Source: Candidatus Scybalomonas excrementavium
Lineage (GTDB): Bacteria; Bacillota; Clostridia; Lachnospirales; Lachnospiraceae
NCBI GenBank assembly: GCA_017694765.1
Contig: JADIML010000066.1
Coordinates: 1-10,435, forward strand
Direction of reading: 5' to 3'
Length of the DNA: 10,435 nucleotides
Made by a program: the position numbers and the translations under genes. Below, in pieces: positions 1 to 5,366 of this stretch (its first letter is position 1; each line of letters begins with the position of its first letter). The notes beneath the pieces are model-generated. The model did no database searches, had not been told where the DNA came from, and saw only the letters and a program-made list of their open reading frames with translations.

Positions 1-204
1 TTCCAAAATTTTACTTCCATCTACTTTTGAAAAAACGAATTCTACCTCAATCTCACCATTTTCCTTCGATTGACGATTGATTTGTTTTGATGCCGATTGA
101 ATACGAACGGTTTGTTTTGTCATTTGCACACTAGCTGCATATGTACTTGTTGATTGGAGCATCATCAACATAGCTAATGTACAAGCTACTGCTCTTTTTA
201 CCAT
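1..204 (-). CDS. Secreted protein of unknown function, N-terminal part only
   Basis: Only the first 68 codons are in the window; the frame is still open at base 1. The ATG at 204-202 follows a strong Shine-Dalgarno (AGGAGGGA at 218-211) and a good sigma-A promoter at 277-249. The protein starts MVKRAVACTLAMLMMLQ and runs to STSTYAAS, which reads as a classical signal peptide: a short basic start, a hydrophobic core and an A-x-A-like cleavage region near residues 22-24. There is no lipobox cysteine, so it is probably exported and released or anchored at its C terminus. The visible mature part is polar and rich in Gln, Lys and Ser, and I do not recognise a domain. Its function cannot be assigned from this fragment. 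It has its own promoter and so is not simply the tail of the SpoIID-like transcription unit. Confidence 0.75.
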   Translation of the reverse strand, partial: MVKRAVACTLAMLMMLQSTSTYAASVQMTKQTVRIQSASKQINRQSKENGEIEVEFVFSKVDGSKILE

Positions 205-210
205 ATCTAT

Positions 211-232
211 TCCCTCCTGCTAATGTTTAGCA
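211..232 (-). promoter_or_regulatory. Shine-Dalgarno with adjoining small hairpin before the secreted-protein gene
   Basis: The 5' leader contains TGCTAA-ACA-TTAGCA (232-218), a perfect 6-bp inverted repeat with a 3-nt loop. It runs directly into the Shine-Dalgarno AGGAGGGA (218-211), sharing its last A. The ribosome binding site and its spacing to the ATG are normal. The hairpin could modestly limit or expose the site, but the stem is short and a regulatory role is only a possibility. Confidence 0.35.
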
Positions 233-248
233 TTTCTTTTTCGAACCT

Positions 249-277
249 ATGGTATCAAAGTTTATTTTGTTCGTCAA
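249..277 (-). promoter_or_regulatory. Sigma-A promoter of the leftmost secreted-protein gene
   Basis: On the minus strand, a -35 box TTGACG (277-272) and a -10 box TACCAT (254-249) are separated by exactly 17 nt. Transcription would start near 243, giving a leader of about 40 nt before the ATG at 204. It lies in the 126-bp gap after the SpoIID-like gene, in which I see no T-tailed terminator. Confidence 0.7.
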
Positions 278-330
278 CCCATTTTCGTTTTATTTACAAC
301 GTTTTCGTGCTTATTACCAATAAGTCTCCT

Positions 331-1734
331 TTAAGTATAGCATTCTTGTATATAAGTTTCTGGAAAATAATGTTGTAAAATTTCTTCCCAATGATATCCT
401 GCTTCAGCCATTCTCATAGCGCCTGTTTGACTCATTCCAACTCCATGTCCAAATCCTCCACCATGAAAGGTTATCACACCTTTTTTTTGAGTAATATAAA
501 AATAACCACTTGGTAGTAGTCCAGAAACTACCATGCTTTTCTTATTTTGTCCTAATATTTTTGTTCCACTAACTGCCAGTGCATTTCGAATTGCATTTTC
601 TTTTTCTATTAAAAAAGAACCTTTTGTCCCTTTGATTTTACATATTTTTACAACTCCACCAACACCTCTCTCAATAATAGCAATCTTTTTTAAAACTCCA
701 ATTTTCTTCATATCCATAGGATATTGTTTTTCCAATGTTTTGGCAATATCCAAAAGGTTTTCTGTTATTCTCCACCGATACCAAGTATCGTTCTTTTCAA
801 ATGTGTCATAACTTTCTGAGTCATTGATAAAGGCTTTAAAATCCTTCTCTCTTTTTAAATTTAATGTAAGATTCTCTTTTCCTTGAAATTGTCCTGTTAA
901 ATAAATTGGTGATTTCTCATTCCGTTTTTGATACCATACATCTTTTACATTGGTTGTATACCCAAAAGAAGTGGAAAAGAAATACGTAGATGCGATTGTA
1001 TCGCCAGCCATTAAAATTTTTCCTTTTGTATCACGCACTGCTTGATTCGCTCTCCCATCTTCTTGCGTATTTTTATAGACTTGACTTGCTGTGCTATCTA
1101 CTACATCGGCATGATAGGCTTCATAATGCTTTGCATTTTTTTGTGCCATTGCATAAGTCCTTGCACAAACTGCCTGTACTTTTAATGCTTCTTGTCCATA
1201 ACTTACTGGCATTTCACTTGGAACTACTCCATATAAATACTCTTCCATAGATAATTCATTTACAACGGTTATTTTTGATTCCTTTGGATATAACGTTAAT
1301 TTTCCTCGATAAGAAGGATTATTTTCATTTCTTTTTATTGATAAAATAGTCAGCCTACCTTTTTTATATTTTGGTGTTATTGTTATCTTTTGATTTAACT
1401 GGGAAAAAGAACTCATTTCCCCTGCCTTTTTCTCTTCTTTGTGATTTTTATAAGTGATTATATATTTCGTATTACATGTGACTCTTACTTCACTGTGTAA
1501 TAATGTTTCAAAACCTGTTGTATGTAAGGCTACTCGTATTGTATCACTTGTATCAATAAAATTTTCATCGTCAAGTGGAGGTATCATTTCTGTCGTAAGC
1601 TCCTCACTTTTTTTACGATCCACTTGCTTAATTTCTTTATCTCGATTGGATACTTTTTTAGAAACCCAATGACTTCCTATTATAATGATTAAAATTGTAA
1701 CTCCTAGTAATAATAGTGTTTTTTTTAGTTTCAT
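331..1734 (-). CDS. SpoIID/LytB-domain protein, probable sporulation peptidoglycan lytic transglycosylase
   Basis: This 467-residue protein has an N-terminal membrane anchor (hydrophobic residues about 6-20) followed by a charged linker. The SpoIID/LytB core begins near residue 155 with VNELSMEEYLYGVVPSEMP. Glu174 in PSEMP matches the catalytic Glu of SpoIID, which cleaves glycan strands to leave stem-free peptidoglycan during forespore engulfment. Other family marks are EALKVQAVCARTYA (182-195), FFSTSFGYT (252-260) and the C-terminal GGGFGHGVGMSQTGAM (425-440). The ATG at 1734 follows a GGGGAGGT ribosome binding site. A sigma-E-like promoter lies upstream, as expected for spoIID, which is controlled by sigma-E in Bacillus subtilis. 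The protein is more than 100 residues longer than B. subtilis SpoIID, mostly between the anchor and the core, and no spoIIQ or spoIIID neighbours are visible. I therefore leave it open whether this is SpoIID itself or a paralogue. Confidence 0.92.
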   Translation of the reverse strand: MKLKKTLLLLGVTILIIIIGSHWVSKKVSNRDKEIKQVDRKKSEELTTEMIPPLDDENFIDTSDTIRVALHTTGFETLLHSEVRVTCNTKYIITYKNHKEEKKAGEMSSFSQLNQKITITPKYKKGRLTILSIKRNENNPSYRGKLTLYPKESKITVVNELSMEEYLYGVVPSEMPVSYGQEALKVQAVCARTYAMAQKNAKHYEAYHADVVDSTASQVYKNTQEDGRANQAVRDTKGKILMAGDTIASTYFFSTSFGYTTNVKDVWYQKRNEKSPIYLTGQFQGKENLTLNLKREKDFKAFINDSESYDTFEKNDTWYRWRITENLLDIAKTLEKQYPMDMKKIGVLKKIAIIERGVGGVVKICKIKGTKGSFLIEKENAIRNALAVSGTKILGQNKKSMVVSGLLPSGYFYITQKKGVITFHGGGFGHGVGMSQTGAMRMAEAGYHWEEILQHYFPETYIQECYT

Positions 1735-1772
1735 TGCTACCTCCCCTTACATACTACATACTATTTCTTCCA

Positions 1773-1801
1773 AATGTATGCTTGTCCTTATTAAATTATT
1801 C
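1773..1801 (-). promoter_or_regulatory. Sigma-E-like promoter of the SpoIID/LytB gene
   Basis: On the minus strand GAATAAT (1801-1795) is followed after 14 nt by CATACATT (1780-1773). This closely fits the known Bacillus sigma-E pattern, roughly KMATATT, 14-15 nt, CATACAnT. Transcription would start near 1765, about 30 nt before the ATG, with the ribosome binding site inside that leader. The early leader holds a tandem TAGTATG duplication (1763-1750). The functional reading is supported by the identity of the gene it serves. Confidence 0.6.
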
Positions 1802-1814
1802 CTATGTAAAACAA

Positions 1815-1881
1815 AGTGTGCATTGCACACTCCTCGCGACTTTAAGTTACTTCTAGCAATGCATGCTTTGCCACGCGCGAG
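1815..1881. repeat. GC-rich element of nested inverted repeats
   Basis: This is a 67-bp island whose base composition (about half G+C by eye) stands out from the AT-rich surroundings. At one end is a near-perfect palindrome, AGTGTGCA-T-TGCACACT (1815-1831). A second pair, CTCGCG (1833-1838) and CGCGAG (1876-1881), encloses a 37-bp interior that contains AGCAATGCATGCT (1855-1867). It lies between the 6S terminator and the sigma-E-like promoter and has no reading frame of note. It could be a dispersed intergenic repeat, a protein binding site or a small structured RNA. I cannot tell without looking for copies elsewhere. Confidence 0.5.
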
Positions 1882-1897
1882 CAATTTCCTATAAATT

Positions 1898-1927
1898 AAA
1901 AAAAAGCAGCATAAAACTATGCTGCTT
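1898..1927 (-). terminator. Intrinsic terminator of the 6S RNA
   Basis: On the minus strand AAGCAGCATA (1927-1918) pairs perfectly with TATGCTGCTT (1913-1904) around a 4-nt loop. The stem is followed by an unbroken run of T (to 1898). This is a textbook rho-independent terminator oriented for minus-strand transcription. It ends the structured RNA starting near 2125 and separates it from the SpoIID-like gene. Confidence 0.9.
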
Positions 1928-2125
1928 AAAGTCTCATTAGAATCCGAAGTGCCGTTTCCTGTATTTTGACTCCTAGCAATGCTAGGTGGGTCATCTCACT
2001 TTGACTTCTATCTTCCCAAAAGAGGGCATGATATCCATCAAAAAATGTTGATGTCCCATTTAAAAAAATGTAGGTTCAAAATAACAGGAGATATCGCACA
2101 CTCCAGAATCTTTTCTATTTTCTAA
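1898..2125 (-). ncRNA. ssrS: 6S RNA, regulator of housekeeping RNA polymerase
   Basis: A non-coding transcript of about 228 nt is bounded by its own sigma-A promoter and intrinsic terminator. Its ends pair into a long rod. AGATTCTGGAGTGT (2111-2098) matches GGCACTTCGGATTCT (1953-1939) with several G-U pairs, and TCCTGTTATTTTGA (2089-2076) pairs with TCAAAATACAGGA (1969-1957) with one bulged base. The large interior holds small hairpins such as CCTAGC-ATT-GCTAGG. A closing helix with GAGTGTGCGATAT on the 5' side and ACGGCACTTCGG on the 3' side, plus the TTTGAACC segment, is what I know from 6S RNAs; the E. coli version has the comparable GAGATGTTCGC and GCGGCATCTCGG. 6S RNA mimics an open promoter, binds sigma-A RNA polymerase in stationary phase and serves as template for short product RNAs. 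The exact 5' end is inferred from promoter spacing, and trimming is likely. The call is from motif memory, not from a covariance model. Confidence 0.8.
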
Positions 2126-2130
2126 TAATG

Positions 2131-2159
2131 AGTATATACTAATTATACGCAATTTTCAA
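2131..2159 (-). promoter_or_regulatory. Sigma-A promoter of the 6S RNA
   Basis: A -35 box TTGAAA (2159-2154) and a -10 box TATACT (2136-2131) are separated by 17 nt on the minus strand, placing the start near 2125. It lies 30 nt beyond the dut stop codon. I see no clear terminator between dut and this promoter, so some dut transcripts may read into the RNA gene. Confidence 0.75.
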
Positions 2160-2188
2160 GACAAAAATACATCGATTTTCAATTTTTT

Positions 2189-2695
2189 TTATTTTGTTGT
2201 AGAACCAAATCCTCCATTGCGAATTTCTTCTACATCATCATCAAATGTAATACCATATTCTACAAAAATCCCTTGCATAAATCCTTCAAAGGCTTTTAAA
2301 GAAACTTCTTTCCCTTCTTTTGAATCATTGGTAATTTTAGCAAAAATATGTCCTTCATTATCTGATTCATAATAATCACTATCAATAATTCCAACTGTAT
2401 TATTCATTTGTAGACGGTATTTAAATCCTAATCCACTTCTTGGATAACATTTTAATACCCAACCTTCTTCCATATACACACGAATTCCTGTTGGAATTTT
2501 TATCGTTTCACCTGGCTTTAAAGTAAACGCAAAAGGACTATAAAAATCATATCCTGCTGAACCTTTTGTCGCACGTTTTGGTAATGGAAGCTCTTTATAA
2601 ATCTGCTCACAGTTTTCTATAGAACCAAAGGTATCTTCCCAATCTTTTTGAAACTGATGAAAACTTACTTTTTCAAATCTAGCAATTCTTTTCAT
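2189..2695 (-). CDS. dut: dUTP diphosphatase (dUTPase), trimeric type
   Basis: It hydrolyses dUTP to dUMP and pyrophosphate, keeping uracil out of DNA and supplying dUMP for thymidylate. The five dUTPase motifs are present in order in 168 residues: SAGYDFYS (46-53), PRSGLGFK (85-92), GIIDSDYYE (102-110, with the catalytic-loop Asp and Tyr), QGIFVEYGI (141-149) and the glycine-rich C-terminal arm RNGGFGSTTK (159-168). About 30 extra N-terminal residues precede the core, compared with the shortest bacterial forms. The start at 2695 is well fixed: a TAG lies in frame four codons upstream (2707-2705), and the next Met is at residue 75, past motif 1. No Shine-Dalgarno sits at normal distance; see the hairpin-bridged site at 2746-2696. 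A likely promoter is at 2798-2770. The gene is single and not obviously part of a phage. Confidence 0.95.
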   Translation of the reverse strand: MKRIARFEKVSFHQFQKDWEDTFGSIENCEQIYKELPLPKRATKGSAGYDFYSPFAFTLKPGETIKIPTGIRVYMEEGWVLKCYPRSGLGFKYRLQMNNTVGIIDSDYYESDNEGHIFAKITNDSKEGKEVSLKAFEGFMQGIFVEYGITFDDDVEEIRNGGFGSTTK

Positions 2696-2746
2696 TGTAC
2701 TATGCTACTTAAAATAGAAAATCTAATTGTAAGTAGCTTCTCCTTT
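2696..2746 (-). promoter_or_regulatory. Hairpin-bridged (split) ribosome binding site of dut
   Basis: AAAGGAG (2746-2740) is the only Shine-Dalgarno upstream of dut, yet it ends 44 nt before the ATG. Between them lies a long inverted repeat: GCTACTTA (2737-2730) pairs perfectly with TAAGTAGC (2711-2704). The 18-nt interior can pair further (AATTAGA with TCTATTT, one mismatch, TTT loop). Folding removes 34 nt and leaves 10 nt (AA plus ATAGTACA) between GGAG and ATG, a workable spacing. No ATG, GTG or TTG lies at suitable distance after this Shine-Dalgarno to give it another use. Comparable split sites are known from phage T4 (gene 25). The function here is inferred. Confidence 0.6.
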
Positions 2747-2769
2747 CTCTTGCACATAGCTATTTTGTA

Positions 2770-2798
2770 TCTATATTTATAACTTTTTATAACTTCAA
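2770..2798 (-). promoter_or_regulatory. Possible sigma-A promoter of dut
   Basis: TTGAAG (2798-2793) and TATAGA (2775-2770) are 17 nt apart on the minus strand. They lie in the gap after ybaK and would start a leader of about 68 nt that carries the Shine-Dalgarno and hairpin of dut. The -10 box is imperfect and the region is AT-rich, so this is a moderate call. Confidence 0.45.
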
Positions 2799-2825
2799 CT
2801 TGTGTTGGAAGAAGTTTTGGTTATT

Positions 2826-3299
2826 TTATAAAATAATATTTCCAAATTTTGCACGAATCAAAGTTGCAAGATCCATTGGACTTAGTTCTACTTGGAATCC
2901 AATTTTCCCCCCACTAATAATCATGGTTTCTACTTGCTTTGCCGATTCATGAATAACTGTTTGGAACTGTTTTTTCATGCCGATTGGACTACATCCACCT
3001 CGAATATATCCTGTTACTTGATTCATGTCTTTCACAGGGATCATTTCGATAGCTTTTTCCCCAACGACTTTTGCAGCTACCTTTAAATTTAATTCTTGTG
3101 CAACTGGAATTACAAAAACAAAATATTGATTGCTCTTTCCTTTTGTTACCAATGTTTTAAACACTTGTTCCAGTGGCTGATTTAATTTATGAGCAACGGA
3201 TACTCCATCAATGCTATCACCAGTCTCATACGTATAGGTTTTATAAGGTATTTTTTTCTTATCTAATATTCGCATTACATTTGTTTTTATTTCTGCCAT
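2826..3299 (-). CDS. ybaK: Cys-tRNA(Pro)/Cys-tRNA(Cys) deacylase, YbaK/EbsC family
   Basis: YbaK proteins act in trans to remove cysteine wrongly attached to tRNA(Pro) by prolyl-tRNA synthetase. The 157-residue length and whole-length pattern fit the family. Lys48 in VFKTLV is the conserved active-site lysine, KVVGEKAIEM (78-87) follows, and TGYIRGGCSPIGMKK (96-110) is the hallmark segment. The C terminus has the usual SGGKIGFQVELSPMDLATL pattern. The protein is cytosolic. The ATG at 3299 matches the usual family start, but its ribosome binding site is weak (GTGAGAG). It lies 75 nt after the DUF4230 gene and a short overlapping frame precedes it, so translation may be coupled. It is probably the last gene of the folE operon; no convincing T-tailed terminator follows. 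Confidence 0.93.
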   Translation of the reverse strand: MAEIKTNVMRILDKKKIPYKTYTYETGDSIDGVSVAHKLNQPLEQVFKTLVTKGKSNQYFVFVIPVAQELNLKVAAKVVGEKAIEMIPVKDMNQVTGYIRGGCSPIGMKKQFQTVIHESAKQVETMIISGGKIGFQVELSPMDLATLIRAKFGNIIL

Positions 3300-3361
3300 A
3301 CTCTCACTTTTGTACGCATATCTTCTTGTGCATATTCCTTTCTTTCTGGTACTCGATACAT
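3287..3361 (-). CDS. Possible 24-residue small ORF overlapping the start of ybaK
   Basis: In the gap between the DUF4230 gene and ybaK a frame starts with ATG at 3361 and ends with TAA at 3287-3289, overlapping the first 13 bases of ybaK in another frame. The peptide begins MYRVPERKEYAQED and is highly charged. It has no good Shine-Dalgarno and could easily be chance in purine-rich DNA. If translated, it could deliver ribosomes to the weak ybaK start. Confidence 0.2.
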   Translation of the reverse strand: MYRVPERKEYAQEDMRTKVRVWQK

Positions 3362-3374
3362 TTCTACTGTTTCT

Positions 3375-3968
3375 TTATTGATTTTGTACTTGTATCTCTA
3401 ATTCATATCCTTCTTGTGTCAAAGGGAGAAATAGACTTTCAATTAAGAGCTTTGCTTGGCTTTGTGCTTGTTCTAACAATTTCGTATCGTCAATTCGGCT
3501 CTTTGCATCTTCTTTTGCTAATTGAAGAGCATTTACTGTATCTTGTTTTTCTTCCCAATTGAACAAACTATTTTTTTCATCATAAAATTCAAGAGTGTCA
3601 GAATCTATCACCGTATCTTGTATCGTTGCCTTTGGAAGTGTTACTTGTATTTTCTTCTTATTGGCTTCCACGGATATTTTCGACATATCAATTCCAGCCT
3701 TTACCTTTGCCTCATAAAGCATTGTGTAACTTTTTTTATTAATAAATACAATATTTCCTTCTTCATAGCGCACAATTCCACGATATTGCAACTGGCTCGT
3801 TGTAAGATCACTCATATTTTTTAGTTGTGCTGTAATAACAGAAGTTGTTACCGTTGGCTCTTTTTTTGCTTCTAATAATTTTACACTAAGCACTCCAATC
3901 ATAATAAGAGAAACGACACAAACTACTGCCATAATTCCAATTATCTTCTTACCTAACTTCTCTTGCAT
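3375..3968 (-). CDS. Membrane-anchored DUF4230 protein
   Basis: The protein has 197 residues. One N-terminal membrane segment (about 9-31) follows a short basic start, leaving the rest outside the cytoplasm. The body looks like the DUF4230 family: LKNMSDLTTSQLQYRGIV (50-67), a YEAKVKAGIDMSKI block (85-98), LPKATIQDTVIDSDTLEFYD, and a helical C-terminal part with LAKEDAKSRI. The function of DUF4230 is not known to me. No catalytic residues are evident, and the mix of beta-rich and helical parts suggests an envelope protein. The ATG at 3968 has a GAGGAAAAG ribosome binding site. It sits 32 nt downstream of folE and very probably shares its promoter. The family assignment is from motif memory. 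Confidence 0.85.
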   Translation of the reverse strand: MQEKLGKKIIGIMAVVCVVSLIMIGVLSVKLLEAKKEPTVTTSVITAQLKNMSDLTTSQLQYRGIVRYEEGNIVFINKKSYTMLYEAKVKAGIDMSKISVEANKKKIQVTLPKATIQDTVIDSDTLEFYDEKNSLFNWEEKQDTVNALQLAKEDAKSRIDDTKLLEQAQSQAKLLIESLFLPLTQEGYELEIQVQNQ

Positions 3969-4000
3969 TGGTTCTTTTCCTCATCTGTAACTTGCTTCTT

Positions 4001-4585
4001 TTATTGAGATAACATCATGTATAACCGATTTTTTAATCCTTCATCGGTTTCAAACTTTCCACGAAATGTTGTCGTTACGGTTGTTGCCTCTGATTTTTTA
4101 ATACCTCTTGCACTCATACAGCTATGGGTTCCTTTTATAATAACAGCCACATCCTCACAGCCTATCGCTTCTGTTAAGACTTGTGCAATGTCACTGCCAA
4201 TTCTTTCTTGTAACTGCAATCTCTTTGCTACCATATCGGCAATGCGAGCTAACTTACTTAATCCTAGTACTCTTCCTTTTGGCAAATAGGCAATCGATAC
4301 TTTCATATCATACATCAGTGCTAAATGATGTTCACAATAACTAAAAATCGTAATATCTTTCACTAACACCATATCTTGTCCCTCTAGAGCAACTTCTTGT
4401 TCAAAGGTTTTACAAAACATTTGTGCAATCTCATGGTTTGTATAATTCATTCCTTCTAGCACTTCTTCATACATCTTTGCTACACGTTTTGGTGTTTCTT
4501 TTAATCCTTCACGGTCAGGATCATCACCTAACGCGAGTAAAAGACCTCGAATATGCTCTTCCACTGCCTTCGTATCAATCGCCAT
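4001..4585 (-). CDS. folE: GTP cyclohydrolase I
   Basis: It converts GTP to 7,8-dihydroneopterin triphosphate, the first step of tetrahydrofolate synthesis, which also feeds 7-deazapurine (queuosine) synthesis. At 194 residues it has the normal length. Zinc ligands are visible as Cys84 and His87 in SYCEHH and Cys156 in THSCM, and the catalytic histidines as His86 and His154. VLGLSKLARI (106-115), RLQLQERIG (122-130) and MSARGIKKSEA (157-167) are standard motifs. CEHHLALM replaces the more common CEHHLxPF, a mild variation. The ATG at 4585 follows AAGGAGGAA, a strong ribosome binding site, and the promoter at 4657-4629 gives a leader of about 37 nt, too short for a riboswitch. No other folate or queuosine genes lie nearby. 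It heads the folE, DUF4230, ybaK unit. Confidence 0.97.
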   Translation of the reverse strand: MAIDTKAVEEHIRGLLLALGDDPDREGLKETPKRVAKMYEEVLEGMNYTNHEIAQMFCKTFEQEVALEGQDMVLVKDITIFSYCEHHLALMYDMKVSIAYLPKGRVLGLSKLARIADMVAKRLQLQERIGSDIAQVLTEAIGCEDVAVIIKGTHSCMSARGIKKSEATTVTTTFRGKFETDEGLKNRLYMMLSQ

Positions 4586-4628
4586 ATCGTTCCTCCTTCA
4601 CTTTCTAGACACGCTATAATCTTCTAAA

Positions 4629-4657
4629 AATATATCACGGAATCTATATACCGTCAA
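4629..4657 (-). promoter_or_regulatory. Sigma-A promoter of the folE operon
   Basis: TTGACG (4657-4652) and TATATT (4634-4629) lie 17 nt apart on the minus strand, and transcription would begin near 4622. This is a strong match, well placed 44 nt before the folE ATG. The remaining bases up to the kinase stop at 4746 hold AT-rich sequence without a convincing terminator or other signal. Confidence 0.75.
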
Positions 4658-4745
4658 CTAAATCCCCCATTCTCTTTTGAAAGACTACATACTCTTTTTC
4701 CTTCTTTCCCTTTTAAAAATCTATGATAAAAATTGAAAACTTGCT

Positions 4746-5366
4746 CTAAAAAACTCTAAGTTTTCTTAATTCATAAAGTAGCTCACTAGCTGTTTGAAAA
4801 CGGTTTTCTTTTCTTGGCTCTACACATTTCTTTAAAATTCTTTTGAGCGAAAACCAGTTCCATGGAAGTGGCATTGATAAAAAGGTAGCTCCAAACCCAT
4901 AAATATCAGTTCTCTCATCTAACAAGTTTCCTTGTATTTGTTCAGGAGCTGCGTACATCTTTGTTCCATATATTTCTTTTGGTATTCCTTTTATTAAATA
5001 ACACCCTCGGTTAAAATCAATCAAATGAATTTGTTTTTGTTTATCTACAATTAAATTTTCTGGTTTACAGTCACACCAAAGAACTGCCGGTCGTAAACTA
5101 TGCAAACAAACAAGCCCCTTTGCTACTTCTTGCATCCATAAAACCCATTGTTTTTTCGATGCATAAGAAATTTGATTGAGTGTAACACCGTCAATATATT
5201 CCATTTCTACAATCCCAACTCCATTTTCTTCTCTATAACTTTTTACTTTTGGAAATAAAAAGGAATCCTCTCCTCCTTTTAATTCCTCTTCGTTTAACTT
5301 CTTTAAAATGTCATATTCAAGTCTCATAACTATCGGCTCGCCTTGTTTTCTTAAAATCTCTTTCAT
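4746..5366 (-). CDS. Small divergent Ser/Thr protein kinase, N-lobe incomplete
   Basis: Numbering is from the ATG at 5366, 206 residues. The C-lobe is kinase-like: CDCKPENL carries catalytic Asp99, Lys101 and Asn104, LIDFN carries the metal-binding Asp117, GTKMYAAPEQ (134-143) gives the APE motif, and DERTDIYGFG (150-159) gives the alpha-F region. HRD is changed to WCD and DFG to DFN. The segment between the alpha-F region and LKRILKKC is shortened. Of the N-lobe, MKEI (Lys2) may be the beta-3 lysine motif and Glu17 in LEYDILKKL the alpha-C Glu, but the glycine-rich loop is missing from this frame; see 5431-5363. The GTG six bases upstream would overlap the Shine-Dalgarno AGAGGTG, so the ATG is the better start. 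Weak -10-like boxes lie at 5405-5400 and 5387-5382. It may be a degraded gene, or an active kinase of a compact family. Substrate unknown. Confidence 0.75.
   Translation of the reverse strand: MKEILRKQGEPIVMRLEYDILKKLNEEELKGGEDSFLFPKVKSYREENGVGIVEMEYIDGVTLNQISYASKKQWVLWMQEVAKGLVCLHSLRPAVLWCDCKPENLIVDKQKQIHLIDFNRGCYLIKGIPKEIYGTKMYAAPEQIQGNLLDERTDIYGFGATFLSMPLPWNWFSLKRILKKCVEPRKENRFQTASELLYELRKLRVF

Noticed and set aside
310..324. Perfect inverted repeat CTTATT-ACC-AATAAG just after the SpoIID-like stop codon
   Set aside because: It has no T run after it in the direction of transcription and the stem is AT-rich, so I do not call it a terminator.
303..330. AAAGGAG directly after the SpoIID-like stop, followed by a TTG-started frame of 8 codons
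   Set aside because: Too short, no recognisable peptide; likely chance.
533..811. Plus-strand open frames opposite the SpoIID-like gene and other genes across the window
   Set aside because: They are antisense to well-supported genes, with biased, hydrophobic or His- and Ser-rich composition, no recognisable domains and no convincing starts.
2821..2836. 16-bp perfect palindrome TTATTTTATAAAATAA at the ybaK stop codon
   Set aside because: Pure A and T with no loop, overlapping coding sequence; expected by chance in such AT-rich DNA and not a terminator.
3304..3333. Nine-codon leader with one Cys (MHKKICVQK) before ybaK, suggestive of cysteine-dependent attenuation
   Set aside because: Its Shine-Dalgarno is only 2 nt from the ATG, there is a single Cys and no attenuator hairpin.
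4586..4622. Riboswitch before folE
   Set aside because: The leader from the predicted start is only about 37 nt and shows no structured aptamer.
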